Origin: Roseomonas sp.
GTDB lineage: Bacteria; Pseudomonadota; Alphaproteobacteria; Acetobacterales; Acetobacteraceae
NCBI GenBank assembly: GCA_020249265.1
Contig: JADCGA010000004.1
Coordinates: 124,001-188,000 of the forward strand
DNA length: 64,000 nucleotides
Direction: 5' to 3'
Below the pieces are notes generated by a model that saw nothing but the letters and a program-made list of their open reading frames with translations, was not told the DNA's origin and searched no databases. Both the position numbers and the translations under genes were made by a program. Of this stretch, positions 1-9,401 are shown piece by piece (position 1 is the first letter of the stretch; the number at the start of each line of letters is the position of its first letter).

Positions 1-127
1 CCCAAACGGAATCGCCGCGCCGCACAGCGAAAAGCCCCATGAAGGCGCCGGGGGCAGCCGGAAAGCCTTTGGACCCGCCATCGGGGATATCCGCCAGCGC
101 ACAAAGCGCGCGTTCTGGCTTGCTCAT
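1..127 (-). CDS. Rieske [2Fe-2S] domain protein, N-terminal part (runs off the window)
   Basis: Only the first 42 codons are inside the window. They read MSKPERALCALADIPDGG and continue with FMGLFAVRRG, the opening beta strands of small nitrite-reductase-type Rieske ferredoxins, in which this strand leads to the cluster-binding CxH motif. That motif would lie beyond position 1, so the metal site cannot be checked. The ATG (127-125) overlaps the TGA of the upstream EVE-domain gene as ATGA, so the two genes are probably co-translated. The family assignment rests on N-terminal pattern only and is moderately sure. Confidence 0.6.
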   Translation of the reverse strand, partial: MSKPERALCALADIPDGGSKGFPAAPGAFMGLFAVRRGDSVW

Positions 128-570
128 TTCCCGGCCCATCCGCCCATGCGGGCAATCACCGCCCAATGTTCGGGCGCAATCGGCATCACAGAAAGCCTGG
201 ATTGCCGGATCAACGCCACATCAGCCAGTGCGGGCTCGGCCTTAATGGCGGCCAGGCCCACGGGCTTTGGCATGGGCCCCACCGCGCGCATATCAACGCA
301 TACCCAGGGTGAGCCTTCTTCCGCGGACGGGTCCGGATAGGCTTCGCGCGCCACTTCCACCACGCCAACAACTTCCTTCCCGATATTGGAATGGTAGAAA
401 AAGGCCAGATCGCCCTTCTTCATCGCCATTAGGTTCTTCTTGGCCAGGTGATTGCGCACGCCCGTCCAGGGCTCCACGCCATTGGCCACTTGCTGGTCCC
501 AGGAAAAGGCATCGGGTTCGGATTTCACCAGCCAGCGGGCAAGGGGCGCTTTGGTGGTTGCGGCTGGCAT
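124..570 (-). CDS. EVE domain protein (thymocyte nuclear protein 1 / YTH-like fold)
   Basis: A 148-residue protein that is almost only an EVE domain. It opens with ARWLVKSEPDAFSWD, followed by WTGVRNHLAKKNL and GDLAFFYHSN, the conserved pocket-forming segments of the family. EVE domains are PUA-like folds thought to bind modified bases in DNA or RNA; the ligand here is unknown. I chose the ATG at 570 because the family usually begins a few residues before WLVKSEP; an in-frame start at 645 would add 25 basic, low-complexity residues. The stop overlaps the Rieske start, so the two genes form a small operon. The family is clear, the cellular role is not. Confidence 0.88.
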   Translation of the reverse strand: MPAATTKAPLARWLVKSEPDAFSWDQQVANGVEPWTGVRNHLAKKNLMAMKKGDLAFFYHSNIGKEVVGVVEVAREAYPDPSAEEGSPWVCVDMRAVGPMPKPVGLAAIKAEPALADVALIRQSRLSVMPIAPEHWAVIARMGGWAGK

Positions 571-768
571 GGCGTGACGTAATCCCCTTTTTGGCCCCCG
601 CGGGGCTCTTGGCAAGGAGGTAACGCCAGATGCGCCGGGCTTCAATAAGCCTGGGCCGGGTTTTCGTGTCGGGGGGACTCCTTTGGCGGGGGCGCACCCC
701 CTATGTGACGATAAAGAGGAGGCTTGTGGGTGATTCCACCCGCAGAAAAACTAGGCTAGTCTGACCAT

Positions 769-1572
769 GTGGACGCCAGAATGACAGCCAAAGCTGACAG
801 CAGCCCGAGCGGAGCCGCCCCTGGCGCGCGTTCGCTGCATCGTTTTGCCAATCCGGGGCGCTTTTTGCGTGCCTCGGCCAAGGTGCAGACCTGGCTATGG
901 GCGGCAGCAGCTTTGGTGCTGGGCGCGGGGCTGGTTTGGGGGCTGTTCTTGTCCCCGGCAGACTGGCAGCAGGGCCAAACCGTGCGCATCATGTATGTGC
1001 ATGTGCCAATGGCCTGGCTTGCCATGGGTGGCTACACCGCGCTGGCGGCGGCTTCCATCATGTCCCTGATCTGGCGCCATCCCTTGGCTGATCTTTTCGC
1101 GCGGGAATTATCGCCGGTGGGTGCGCTGGTGACGGCGCTGTGTCTGGCCACGGGCAGCCTTTGGGGCCGGCCCATGTGGGGCACCTGGTGGGTTTGGGAT
1201 GCGCGGCTGACCTCCGTTTTGGTGCTGTTCTTCCTGTGGCTCGGCCACGCAGCGCTGACGCGCGCGTTTGAGGATCAGGAACGCGGCGCGCGGGTTGGGG
1301 CCATTTTGGCTTTGGTTGGCATTGTGAATATCCCGATCGTCAAATTCAGCGTCGATTGGTGGAATACGCTGCATCAGCCGGCTTCCGTCACGCGGCTTGA
1401 TGCGCCGGGGATGCATGTGGATATCCTTTATCCGTTACTGACCTGCGCGCTTGGCTTTTCGCTGCTGTTCGGCGCGGTGGTGCTGGCGCGCACCCGCGCT
1501 GCCGTGATGGAACGACGCATCCGCGCCCTGCAATTAGCCCGCGCGCGGCGAGAGGAGGCCATGGGCGCATGA
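769..1572 (+). CDS. ccmC: Heme exporter permease CcmC
   Basis: Inner-membrane protein of 267 residues and the first gene of the cytochrome c maturation (System I) operon. CcmC binds heme through its periplasmic tryptophan-rich WWD loop and loads it onto CcmE. The loop is visible as WGTWWVWDARLTS at about residues 138-150, with conserved histidines in flanking loops and six hydrophobic segments. The start is GTG at 769; an ATG four codons on (781) is an alternative. The 30-residue N-terminal stretch before the first helix is somewhat long. ccmA and ccmB, which usually precede ccmC, are absent upstream. The gene ends in an ATGA overlap with ccmD. Confidence 0.95.
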   Translation: MDARMTAKADSSPSGAAPGARSLHRFANPGRFLRASAKVQTWLWAAAALVLGAGLVWGLFLSPADWQQGQTVRIMYVHVPMAWLAMGGYTALAAASIMSLIWRHPLADLFARELSPVGALVTALCLATGSLWGRPMWGTWWVWDARLTSVLVLFFLWLGHAALTRAFEDQERGARVGAILALVGIVNIPIVKFSVDWWNTLHQPASVTRLDAPGMHVDILYPLLTCALGFSLLFGAVVLARTRAAVMERRIRALQLARARREEAMGA

Positions 1573-1709
1573 GCCACACATTCTTCATCACCGCTTCCTA
1601 TGCGTTGGTCCTGCTTGGCTTCGGCGCGCTGGTTTTGGATGCAGCGCGGCGCCATGCGGCGGCGAAGCGGCTGCTGGCGGAACTCGACCCGCGCGGGGAT
1701 CGGCCATGA
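1569..1709 (+). CDS. ccmD: Heme exporter small membrane protein CcmD
   Basis: A 46-residue protein with one hydrophobic segment (ASYALVLLGFGALVLDAA) followed by a basic tail, the size and layout of CcmD. CcmD helps release holo-CcmE from the CcmABC complex. Its sequence is poorly conserved, so the call rests on length, topology and position: the ATG overlaps the ccmC stop (ATGA at 1569) and its TGA overlaps the ccmE ATG (1706). Confidence 0.88.
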   Translation: MSHTFFITASYALVLLGFGALVLDAARRHAAAKRLLAELDPRGDRP

Positions 1710-2206
1710 CTCGCAAAAAGCGCCGACTTTACATTCTGCTGCTCTGTGGGCTTGGGCTTGGTAGTGCCACCGCGCTGACGCTGACGGCGTTTCAGGATAA
1801 TCTGGTGTTCTTCCGTTCGCCTTCCGACATCATGCGTGAAGCGCCGCCGGCCAATCGTGCCTTTCGCCTGGGTGGGCTGGTGGAAGCCGGCAGCCTGGAA
1901 CGCGGCACGAACGCGGATGGCAAGCCCACCGCCAATTTCCGCGTGACTGATGGCGCGCATGTCATTCGCGTCTCCTATGCCGGGGTGCTGCCGGATTTGT
2001 TCCGCGAAGGCCAGGGCGTGGTGACGCTTGGCATGATGCAGCCGGATGGGGTTTTCCGCGCCAAGGAAGTGCTGGCGCGGCATGATGAAACCTATATGCC
2101 GCCGGAAGTGGCCGATGCGCTGAAGCGCGCCGGCCATTGGAACCCGGCAGAAGGTGCGCCTCCGCCACCGGCGGAATGGAACACCGCACCAAGGAGAGGC
2201 GGATGA
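1706..2206 (+). CDS. ccmE: Periplasmic heme chaperone CcmE
   Basis: A 166-residue protein with an N-terminal signal anchor (about residues 8-28) and a periplasmic OB-fold domain. CcmE binds heme covalently through one histidine and carries it from CcmC to the CcmF/H ligase. The heme-binding site is intact: H126 and Y130 in the HDETYMPPE motif. The C-terminal tail is short and proline-rich, as is common. The start overlaps ccmD and the stop overlaps the ccmF start, so translation is coupled on both sides. Confidence 0.96.
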   Translation: MTRKKRRLYILLLCGLGLGSATALTLTAFQDNLVFFRSPSDIMREAPPANRAFRLGGLVEAGSLERGTNADGKPTANFRVTDGAHVIRVSYAGVLPDLFREGQGVVTLGMMQPDGVFRAKEVLARHDETYMPPEVADALKRAGHWNPAEGAPPPPAEWNTAPRRGG

Positions 2207-4161
2207 TTGGGGAAATCGGGCATTTCGCGCTCGCGCTTGGCTGTATTCTGGCCCTGGCGCAATCCATCTTCCCGCTGATTGGCGCGCATCGCGCGGATGC
2301 ACGGCTGATGGCGCTGGCCTCGCCGCTCGCAGGCGCGCAGTTGATCGCGATTGCGTCGGCCTTCGGCGCCTTGCTTTGGGCCTTTGCGGTGAATGACACC
2401 ACGGTCTCCAATGTGGTGCTGAACAGCCATTCGGCGAAGCCGTTGATTTATAAGTTTTCAGGCGCCTGGGGCAATCATGAAGGGTCCATGGTGCTTTGGG
2501 TGTTGATCTTGGCACTTTGCGGTGGCGCAGTGGCTGGCTTTGGGCGCGATTTGCCGAGCGCCTTACAGGCACGCGTGATTGGCATTCTGGGGCTGATCGC
2601 GGTGGGGTTTCTGGGCTTCATCATTTTCACCTCCAACCCGTTTGAGCGTGTTTGGCCGCCGCCCATGGATGGGCAGGGGCTCAATCCGCTGTTGCAAGAC
2701 CTTGGCTTGGCGCTGCATCCGCCCATGCTTTACTTGGGCTATGTCGGTTATGCGGTGACTTTTGCCTTTGCTGTCGCGGCGCTGCTGGAAGGGCGCGTTG
2801 ATGCCGCCTGGGGGCGTTGGGTGCGGCCTTGGTCACTCGCGGCCTGGTCCTTTCTCACGCTTGGTATCGCGCTTGGGTCATGGTGGGCCTATTACGAATT
2901 GGGCTGGGGTGGCTATTGGTTCTGGGACCCGGTGGAAAACGCGTCGCTGCTGCCCTGGCTGATTGGCACGGCGCTGCTCCATTCCGCGATTGTTGTGGAA
3001 AAGCGCGAAAGCCTGAAAATCTGGACTGTGCTGCTGGCGATTCTGGCCTTTGGCATGTCGTTGCTGGGGGCATTCCTGGTACGCTCCGGCGTTTTGAATT
3101 CCGTGCATGCCTTCGCCAATGATCCGGCGCGCGGCGTGTTCATCCTGGCGCTGTTGATGGCCTATGTGGCGGGGGCTTTGGCCTTGTTCGCCTGGCGCGC
3201 GCCGAAGCTTGGCGGCACGGGGATTTTCGCGCCCATTTCGCGCGAAGGTGGGCTCGTGCTGAATAATCTGCTGCTCTGTTCCATTGCGGCGGTGGTGCTG
3301 GTGGGCACGCTTTGGCCGATGTTTGCCGATATCCTGTTCGGCGCGAAAATCTCGGTCGGGGCGCCCTTCTTCAATGCGGCCACGGCGCCGCTCGCGATTC
3401 CGCTGGTGGCGGCCATGGCGGTGGGGCCCTTGCTCGCCTGGAAGCGGGCCGATCTGGCCGGCGCCTTGCAACGCTTGTGGTGGGTTGGGTTGCTGGCGGT
3501 GGCGGCGGCTTTCCTGACGCTGCTTGTCGCGGGCTACCATGTGTGGCCGGCGCTTGGCTTTGCGGCGGCCGCCTGGCTGATTGCCGGCGCCGCGGCAGAT
3601 ATTCTGGACCGTATCGCTGCCTTCCGCCGGCCATCCCAGGCCTGGAACCGTGCCCGGGGCCTGCCGCGCGCCGCCTGGGGCGGGGCAATTGCCCATGCCG
3701 GCGTTGGGGTAATGTTTGCCGGGTTGGCGGGGATGGGGCTGGCGACTGATTCGCTGGTGGAACTCAAGCCCGGCCAATCAACCCGCCTTGCAGGCTATGA
3801 ATGGCGGCTGGAGAACATCCGAGATGTGCAGGGGCCGAATTGGTCTTCCCGCCGCGCGACCATCACAGTGTTGGAAAATGGGCGCGTGGTCACGGTGCTG
3901 ACGCCGGAAAAACGCTTCTTCCCTGTTGGGCGCATGCACACCACCGAAGCGGCCATCCATACCAATGCCATGCGAGATCTTTACGCGGTGCTGGGTGATG
4001 AGCGTGATGGCGGTGGCGTCGTGCGGCTGCATCACAATCCGCTCGCCCCTTGGATCTGGTTTGGCGCGGGGATCATGGCTTTGGGCGGTGGCCTATCGCT
4101 TTCTGATCGGCGCATTCGGGTTTCAGCACCTTCCCGCAAGGCGGCAGCCGCACCAGCATGA
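2203..4161 (+). CDS. ccmF: Cytochrome c heme lyase subunit CcmF
   Basis: Large polytopic membrane protein of 652 residues that attaches heme from CcmE to the CXXCH motif of apocytochromes. The tryptophan-rich WWD domain is visible at about residues 228-250 (WGGYWFWDPVENASLLPWL), and a second conserved block, SIFPLIGAHR, lies near the N-terminus. The ATG at 2203 has a good ribosome-binding site (AGGAGAGG) and overlaps the ccmE stop; an in-frame ATG at 2137 lies inside ccmE and is rejected. The end overlaps ccmG. Confidence 0.96.
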   Translation: MIGEIGHFALALGCILALAQSIFPLIGAHRADARLMALASPLAGAQLIAIASAFGALLWAFAVNDTTVSNVVLNSHSAKPLIYKFSGAWGNHEGSMVLWVLILALCGGAVAGFGRDLPSALQARVIGILGLIAVGFLGFIIFTSNPFERVWPPPMDGQGLNPLLQDLGLALHPPMLYLGYVGYAVTFAFAVAALLEGRVDAAWGRWVRPWSLAAWSFLTLGIALGSWWAYYELGWGGYWFWDPVENASLLPWLIGTALLHSAIVVEKRESLKIWTVLLAILAFGMSLLGAFLVRSGVLNSVHAFANDPARGVFILALLMAYVAGALALFAWRAPKLGGTGIFAPISREGGLVLNNLLLCSIAAVVLVGTLWPMFADILFGAKISVGAPFFNAATAPLAIPLVAAMAVGPLLAWKRADLAGALQRLWWVGLLAVAAAFLTLLVAGYHVWPALGFAAAAWLIAGAAADILDRIAAFRRPSQAWNRARGLPRAAWGGAIAHAGVGVMFAGLAGMGLATDSLVELKPGQSTRLAGYEWRLENIRDVQGPNWSSRRATITVLENGRVVTVLTPEKRFFPVGRMHTTEAAIHTNAMRDLYAVLGDERDGGGVVRLHHNPLAPWIWFGAGIMALGGGLSLSDRRIRVSAPSRKAAAAPA

Positions 4162-4739
4162 GTGATAGCGCGCCACCAAAGCGCCCGCGGCGCTGGATGC
4201 TCTATGCGCCGCTTGGGCTGGCGGCGGCGGCGGGGGCTGGCTTTTACGCCATGCTGCTAGGCTTGCAGGACGGCAGCTATGACCCGCGCGGCGTGCCTTC
4301 CGTGCTGCTTGGCAAGCCAGCGCCAGATTTCAGCCTGCCGGCGCTGGATGGCGTTGGACTGCCCGCCTTGGCATCGGCGGATTTGCGCGGCCCTTTGCCC
4401 GGGCCGGTTTTGGTCAATTTCTGGGCTTCCTGGTGCGCGCCCTGTATCATTGAACACCCGCAACTGATGCGTCTGTCGCGCGAAGGGGTCGCGGTTTACG
4501 GCATCAATTACAAGGATCGCATCCCGGAAGCCGGCGCCTTCCTGCAACGCCATGGCAATCCGTATCGTCGGCTCGGGCGCGATGAACCCGGGCGCACCGC
4601 GATTGATTGGGGCGTCTATGGCGTGCCTGAGACCTATTTGCTGGATCGCCAAGGCATGATCCGCTGGCGCTGGGCCGGCCCCATCACCGCCGATACGCTG
4701 GAGAATGAATTGCGCCCCCTATTGCGGAGATATGCGTGA
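4158..4739 (+). CDS. ccmG: Thiol:disulfide interchange protein CcmG (DsbE)
   Basis: Membrane-anchored periplasmic thioredoxin of 193 residues. It reduces apocytochrome or CcmH cysteines before heme attachment. One transmembrane segment lies at about residues 14-34. The active site is WCAPC with cysteines at 93 and 96, followed by GINYKD and the cis-proline region GVYGVPETYLLD, both typical of CcmG rather than general thioredoxins. ATGA overlap with ccmF and GTGA overlap with ccmH. Confidence 0.95.
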   Translation: MSDSAPPKRPRRWMLYAPLGLAAAAGAGFYAMLLGLQDGSYDPRGVPSVLLGKPAPDFSLPALDGVGLPALASADLRGPLPGPVLVNFWASWCAPCIIEHPQLMRLSREGVAVYGINYKDRIPEAGAFLQRHGNPYRRLGRDEPGRTAIDWGVYGVPETYLLDRQGMIRWRWAGPITADTLENELRPLLRRYA

Positions 4740-5188
4740 CGCGCTGGGTTTTTCTCTGGCTGCTGCTGGCACTGCCGGCCTGGGGCGCGGTGGGCGATCC
4801 GAATGAACGCCTGCCCGACCCGGCCAAGGAAGCGCTGGCGCGGGAGATTGGGCGCGAATTGCGCTGCCTAGTCTGCCAGAACCAATCCATTGAAGACAGC
4901 GATGCGCAATTGGCGCGTGATTTGCGCCGCCTGGTGCGTGAACGTGTTGCGGCGGGCGAGGATCAGGCCGCCGTCATTCGCTTTGTGCATGATCGCTACG
5001 GCGATTTCGTGCTGCTGCGCCCGCCCGTGACGGCGGCGACCATGCTGCTTTGGGCGACGCCCGTCTTGGCCTTGGGCGGCGGCATTGCCGTTATCATGTT
5101 CCGCCGCCGCCGCGCCCTGGCCGAAGGGGCGGCCCTTTCGCCCGAAGAAGCCAAGCGCCTGGCTGAACTTGATCGCGGCCAGGCATGA
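4736..5188 (+). CDS. ccmH: Cytochrome c maturation protein CcmH (CcmL-type)
   Basis: A 150-residue protein with a cleavable or anchoring N-terminal hydrophobic segment, the thiol motif LRCLVCQNQ (Cys 44 and 47), a three-helix domain, and a C-terminal transmembrane helix at about residues 100-122. It works with CcmG and CcmI in keeping the apocytochrome haem-binding cysteines reduced. This is the short form lacking the C-terminal TPR half, which is encoded separately as ccmI. The start is GTG at 4736, overlapping the ccmG stop. Confidence 0.94.
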   Translation: MTRWVFLWLLLALPAWGAVGDPNERLPDPAKEALAREIGRELRCLVCQNQSIEDSDAQLARDLRRLVRERVAAGEDQAAVIRFVHDRYGDFVLLRPPVTAATMLLWATPVLALGGGIAVIMFRRRRALAEGAALSPEEAKRLAELDRGQA

Positions 5189-5976
5189 TCTGGATTGCAT
5201 TACTGCTGCTGGCTTCGGCCACCATGGTGCCGCTGGTGGCCATGCTTTTCCGCCCCGTGGTGACCAGGGGAAGGCGCGAAGCAGATTTGGCGCTGTATCG
5301 CGCGCAATTGGCAGAGCTTGACCGTGAAGCCGCGGCTGGCAGGCTGGAAGGCGATGCGCTGCGCGCCGCGCGGGTGGAAGTGCAGCGCCGGCTATTGCAG
5401 GCGCCGGCGGAAGCAGCACCTGCCACGCGTGGCCGCGCGCTTGGTTTCCTGCCGTTGGTCTTCTTGATTCCTGCCGCTGGGCTTGGGCTTTATCTGGTGC
5501 AAGGCACGCCGGACATGCCTTCCGCCCCGCATCGCGAAAGGGCGGAGATTGCCGCGCGGGATGATGAGCTATTGAACCGCCTGCGCGAAAGACTGGCCGG
5601 GCTTGACCCGATGAGCGACGCGGCGCGGCAGGGTTTTGTGATGCTAGGCAATGCGGAACGCAGCCGCGGCAATGCCGATGCGGCGGCTGAGGCCTGGCGC
5701 CGAGCGCTCGCTTCCCGCTTTGATGTGGAATTGGCGGCTGATCTGGTTGAGATGGAAATCGGGCGCGGCGAATTTGTCGCCGCCGGCCCCATCTTGCTGC
5801 GCGCCCTGACCGAGGCACCGCAGGAGCCTAAGCTGCGCTTTTTGCTAGGTGTGGTGGAGGCTGAGGCGGGGCACCCGGAACGCGCGCGCGCGACTTGGCG
5901 CGCTTTGCTGGCCGATAGCCCGCCCGATGCGCCCTGGCGCGCCTTGGTGGAACGGCGCTTGGGGGCTTTGCCGTGA
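5185..5976 (+). CDS. ccmI: Cytochrome c biogenesis protein CcmI (TPR apocytochrome chaperone)
   Basis: A 263-residue protein with the CcmI layout: a first transmembrane helix at the very N-terminus, a cytoplasmic helical loop (LYRAQLAELDREAAAGRLE), a second helix at about residues 87-107, and a periplasmic TPR domain. CcmI binds the C-terminal end of apocytochromes and presents them to CcmH and CcmF. ATGA overlap with ccmH; it is the last ccm gene, after which about 110 bp separate it from tkt. Confidence 0.9.
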   Translation: MIWIALLLLASATMVPLVAMLFRPVVTRGRREADLALYRAQLAELDREAAAGRLEGDALRAARVEVQRRLLQAPAEAAPATRGRALGFLPLVFLIPAAGLGLYLVQGTPDMPSAPHRERAEIAARDDELLNRLRERLAGLDPMSDAARQGFVMLGNAERSRGNADAAAEAWRRALASRFDVELAADLVEMEIGRGEFVAAGPILLRALTEAPQEPKLRFLLGVVEAEAGHPERARATWRALLADSPPDAPWRALVERRLGALP

Positions 5977-6017
5977 AGTGAAAAGCCCGCTGGCATGTAG
6001 CTCGGTGCCCCCGCCCG

Positions 6018-6046
6018 GTTGCCTGAGCCCGCCCCGCGCCCTATAG
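6018..6046 (+). promoter_or_regulatory. Putative sigma70-type promoter of tkt
   Basis: GTTGCC (6018-6023), 17 bp, then CTATAG (6041-6046), close to the alphaproteobacterial CTTGAC-N17-CTATAT pattern, 39 bp before the tkt GTG. Recognised by eye only. Confidence 0.45.
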
Positions 6047-6085
6047 CGCCCAGGGTACAGAAACAGCCATTAAGGTCCCCCACAC

Positions 6086-8125
6086 GTGGCCACCATCGCC
6101 GCCCCCGACGCGCCCAACCCCGCGCTCGCCGCCCAGGCGGCCATTCTTGCCCGCCCGCTGGATGATCCCCGCCGCATGGCCAATGCCATTCGCGCGCTGG
6201 CGATTGATGGGGTGGAGCAAGCCAAATCCGGCCATCCCGGCATGCCGATGGGCATGGCCGATGCCGCGACCGCGCTGTTTTCTGGCTTTCTGAAATATGA
6301 CGCGGCCGACCCGCGCTGGCCGGACCGGGACCGTTTTGTGCTGTCCGCCGGCCATGGGTCCATGCTGCTTTACGCGCTATTGCACCTGACGGGCCATGAA
6401 GGCATGGGCGCGGATGAGCTGAGGCGGTTTCGCCAATTGCATTCACCCGCCGCCGGCCATCCGGAGTTTGGCGAACACCCGGCGATTGAAACCACCACAG
6501 GCCCGCTCGGCCAGGGTATTTCCACCGCGGTCGGCATGGCGATGGCGGAACGCATGATGGCGGCGCGGTTTGGCGCCTCGCTCGTGGATCACCGCACCTG
6601 GGTCATCGCTTCTGATGGGGACCTTCAGGAGGGCATTTCCCATGAAGCGGCCGCATTGGCCGGCCATTACGGGCTTTCCAAGCTGACGGTGCTTTGGGAC
6701 GACAATCATATCTCGATTGATGGCGACACCGCGCTGTCCTTCTCGGAAGATGTGCTGAAGCGCTTCCAGGCCTATGGCTGGGCCGTGCGGCGCGTGGATG
6801 GGCATGATGCGGGCGAATTGGCCGCCGCCATGTCCTGGGCCATGCGCAATCGTAAGCCCACCTTGATCGCTTGCCGGACCATCATTGGCCTCGGCGCACC
6901 GACCAAGGCGGGCACGGCGGGCAGCCATGGCGCGCCATTGGGTGCGGCTGAGGCCGCCGCCGCCAAGCAGGCGCTCGGCTGGACTGCGGCACCTTTTGAG
7001 GTGCCTGCCGATATCAAGGCGCTGTGGGAAAGCGCGGGCAAGCGTGGTGCGGGGGCGCGGCGTTCCTGGCTGAAGCGCATTGCCAAGCACCCGCAGCGCG
7101 CGGAATTTGAGCGCGCCATGGCGGGTCGCCTGCCAGAAGCCTGGAACGAGGCGTTATCCGCACTCCGTACCCAAATCGCGACAGATAAGCCAAAGCTGGC
7201 AACCCGCGTTTCCAGCCAGAAGGCTTTGGAAGCCCTGGTGCCTTCAGTGCTGGAAATGGTTGGCGGTTCGGCGGACCTCACGGGGTCCAATAATACCAAT
7301 GTGAAGGGCGTGCCGGCGATTGCTCCCGGCAATTTCAGCGGGCGCTTCGTGCATTGGGGCGTGCGCGAACATGGCATGGCGGCGGCCATGAATGGCATGG
7401 CGCTGCATGGCGGCATCATCCCCTATAGCGGCACCTTCTTGGTCTTTGGCGATTACCTGCGTCCGGCTGTGCGGCTTGCCGCGCTGATGCGCCAGCGCGT
7501 TATACATGTGCTGACGCATGATTCGATCGGCCTTGGCGAAGATGGCCCGACGCATCAACCGGTGGAACATCTCGCTTCCTTCCGCGCCATGCCGAATGTG
7601 CATGTCTTCCGCCCGGCGGATGCGATGGAAACGGCGGAATGCTGGGAATTGGCGCTGCGCCGCGCTGATGGGCCATCCTTGCTGGCGCTGTCGCGCCAAA
7701 ACCTGCCGACGCTGCGCACCGATACGGCCGAGAATCGCTCGGCCCGTGGCGGCTATGTGCTGGCGGAAGCCGATGGCGCGCGCCAAGCGACGCTGATCGC
7801 GACCGGCAGCGAGGTTTCGCTCGCCATGACCGCGCGGGAGGCATTGCAGGCAGCGGGCATTCCAACCGCTGTTGTGTCACTGCCGTGTTGGGAATTATTC
7901 GCGGCGCAGGATGATGCCTATCGCAATAGCGTGCTGGGCAGCGCGCCGCGTTTTGGCATTGAAGCCGCGATTGGCTTTGGCTGGGAACGCTGGCTTGGCG
8001 CGGATGGCGTTTTCATTGGCATGGCTGGCTTCGGCGCCTCGGCGCCCGCCGATGATTTGTTCAAGCATTTCGGCATTACGCCGGATGCCGTTGTTGAAGC
8101 CGTACGCAAGCGGCTTGGGGTTTGA
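6086..8125 (+). CDS. tkt: Transketolase
   Basis: A 679-residue thiamine diphosphate enzyme that moves two-carbon ketol units between sugar phosphates in the pentose phosphate pathway. Visible motifs are [11 protein letters not shown] near the N-terminus, the ThDP-binding GDLQEG...DDNHISIDG block at about residues 177-206, the pyrimidine-domain segment [17 protein letters not shown], and [19 protein letters not shown]. The length is slightly above the usual 660-670 because of an alanine-rich N-terminal extension. The start is GTG at 6086, the first in-frame start after the upstream promoter. It begins the tkt-gap-pgk glycolytic/pentose phosphate cluster seen in many Proteobacteria. Confidence 0.97.
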   Translation: MATIAAPDAPNPALAAQAAILARPLDDPRRMANAIRALAIDGVEQAKSGHPGMPMGMADAATALFSGFLKYDAADPRWPDRDRFVLSAGHGSMLLYALLHLTGHEGMGADELRRFRQLHSPAAGHPEFGEHPAIETTTGPLGQGISTAVGMAMAERMMAARFGASLVDHRTWVIASDGDLQEGISHEAAALAGHYGLSKLTVLWDDNHISIDGDTALSFSEDVLKRFQAYGWAVRRVDGHDAGELAAAMSWAMRNRKPTLIACRTIIGLGAPTKAGTAGSHGAPLGAAEAAAAKQALGWTAAPFEVPADIKALWESAGKRGAGARRSWLKRIAKHPQRAEFERAMAGRLPEAWNEALSALRTQIATDKPKLATRVSSQKALEALVPSVLEMVGGSADLTGSNNTNVKGVPAIAPGNFSGRFVHWGVREHGMAAAMNGMALHGGIIPYSGTFLVFGDYLRPAVRLAALMRQRVIHVLTHDSIGLGEDGPTHQPVEHLASFRAMPNVHVFRPADAMETAECWELALRRADGPSLLALSRQNLPTLRTDTAENRSARGGYVLAEADGARQATLIATGSEVSLAMTAREALQAAGIPTAVVSLPCWELFAAQDDAYRNSVLGSAPRFGIEAAIGFGWERWLGADGVFIGMAGFGASAPADDLFKHFGITPDAVVEAVRKRLGV

Positions 8126-8154
8126 TTTCAGTTATTTCGGGGAAGGAAAACATC

Positions 8155-9171
8155 ATGGCCGTCAAGGTTGCCATTAATGGGTTTGGGCGCATCGGGCGCC
8201 TGGTGCTGCGCGCGATGATTGAAAGCAATCGTCGCGATGTGGAATGCGTTGCGATCAATGATCTGGGCAGCGTTGAAGCCAATGCGCATCTGTTCCGCTA
8301 TGACAGCGTGCATGGCCGCTTCCCGGGTGAAGTCGCTGTGGATGGCAATAAGATCATCATCACCGCCAATGGCCGGACCTATGCGCCGATCATCGTCAGC
8401 GCCGAGCGTGACCCGACCAAAGTGCCCTTCCAGGGCGTCGATGTCGCCCTGGAATGCACTGGCATTTTCACCAGCAAGGAAAAGGCTTCCGCGCTGATCA
8501 CGGCAGGTGCCCGCAAGGTGGTGATCTCCGCCCCCGGCGATAATGCGGATGCCACCATTGTCTATGGCGTCAACCACAAGACGCTGACGAAAGACATGAC
8601 GGTGATTTCCAACGCGTCCTGCACCACCAATTGCCTGGCGCCGGTGGCCAAGGTGCTGCATGAGAATTTCGGCATTCTACGCGGCTATATGGTGACGATC
8701 CACGCCTATACGGGCGATCAGAACACGGTTGATACGCTGCACAAGGATTTGCACCGCGCCCGCGCTGCGGCGGTTTCCGCGATCCCGACCTCCACCGGCG
8801 CGGCCAAGGCTGTGGGCCTTGTGATGCCGGAATTGAAGGGCAAGCTGGATGGCACGGCCATTCGCATCCCGACGCCGAATGTATCGCTCGTTTCGCTCGA
8901 TTTCGTGCCCGCCAAGGAAGGGGTGACGAAGGAAGCTGTGAATGCCGCGATGAAGGCGGCGGCTGAGGGCGAATTGAAGGGCATTCTTGGCTACAATACC
9001 GAACCGCTGGTCAGCATTGATTTCAACCACAACCCGGCGTCTTCCACCTTTGATGCGACGCAGACGCAGGTGGTGGATGGCGGGTTGGTGCGCGTGCTGT
9101 CCTGGTATGACAATGAATGGGGCTTTTCGAACCGCATGAGCGATACTGCGGCGTTGTTCGGCTCCCTGTAG
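8155..9171 (+). CDS. gap: Glyceraldehyde-3-phosphate dehydrogenase, type I
   Basis: A 338-residue enzyme converting glyceraldehyde 3-phosphate to 1,3-bisphosphoglycerate with NAD(P). The N-terminal Rossmann motif is INGFGRIGR and the catalytic cysteine is C156 in [12 protein letters not shown]. The aspartate-versus-other cofactor choice region reads AINDLG, with D present, which favours NAD. The ATG at 8155 follows GGAAGG at a good distance; the in-frame start at 8122 overlaps tkt and is less likely. It lies 29 bp after tkt, so co-transcription is expected. Confidence 0.97.
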   Translation: MAVKVAINGFGRIGRLVLRAMIESNRRDVECVAINDLGSVEANAHLFRYDSVHGRFPGEVAVDGNKIIITANGRTYAPIIVSAERDPTKVPFQGVDVALECTGIFTSKEKASALITAGARKVVISAPGDNADATIVYGVNHKTLTKDMTVISNASCTTNCLAPVAKVLHENFGILRGYMVTIHAYTGDQNTVDTLHKDLHRARAAAVSAIPTSTGAAKAVGLVMPELKGKLDGTAIRIPTPNVSLVSLDFVPAKEGVTKEAVNAAMKAAAEGELKGILGYNTEPLVSIDFNHNPASSTFDATQTQVVDGGLVRVLSWYDNEWGFSNRMSDTAALFGSL

Positions 9172-9207
9172 AGCGTGTCTCGTTCACTTTGTTCACGAGA
9201 CACTCTC
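9171..9207 (+). terminator. Long hairpin directly after gap
   Basis: Thirteen-base arms (9171-9183 and 9195-9207) pair with one mismatch around an 11-base loop and start on the last base of the gap stop codon. No clean T-run follows, only TAAACTTTTGTTT, so it may stop transcription weakly or act as an mRNA 3' end stabiliser. Two further perfect hairpins follow at 9240-9257 (6-bp stem) and 9286-9308 (7-bp stem), making the stretch up to the pgk fragment structurally dense. Confidence 0.5.
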
Positions 9208-9317
9208 TAAACTTTTGTTTGGTCGCATTTTCCGAGTCGCCAAGTTTTCCCACTTGGCCTGAAAATGCTTCGATCTCGATTTCCGGGGCAGCGCACGAGG
9301 TGCTGCCCAATCCCTGC

Positions 9318-9401
9318 CCGAGGTTCCATCATGGCTTTCAAGACGATTGATGCGCTTCCCGCCAAGGGTCAGCGCTTATTGCTGCGCGCGGATTTGAATG
9401 T
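9318..9401 (+). repeat. Direct repeat, copy 1 (5' end of pgk)
   Basis: These 84 bases match 9993-10077 except for one deleted G before the start codon and one substitution (CTTATTG versus CGTATTG). They cover the ribosome-binding region and the first 23 to 24 codons of pgk. Together the two copies bracket about 590 bp carrying one lipoprotein gene. Confidence 0.95.
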
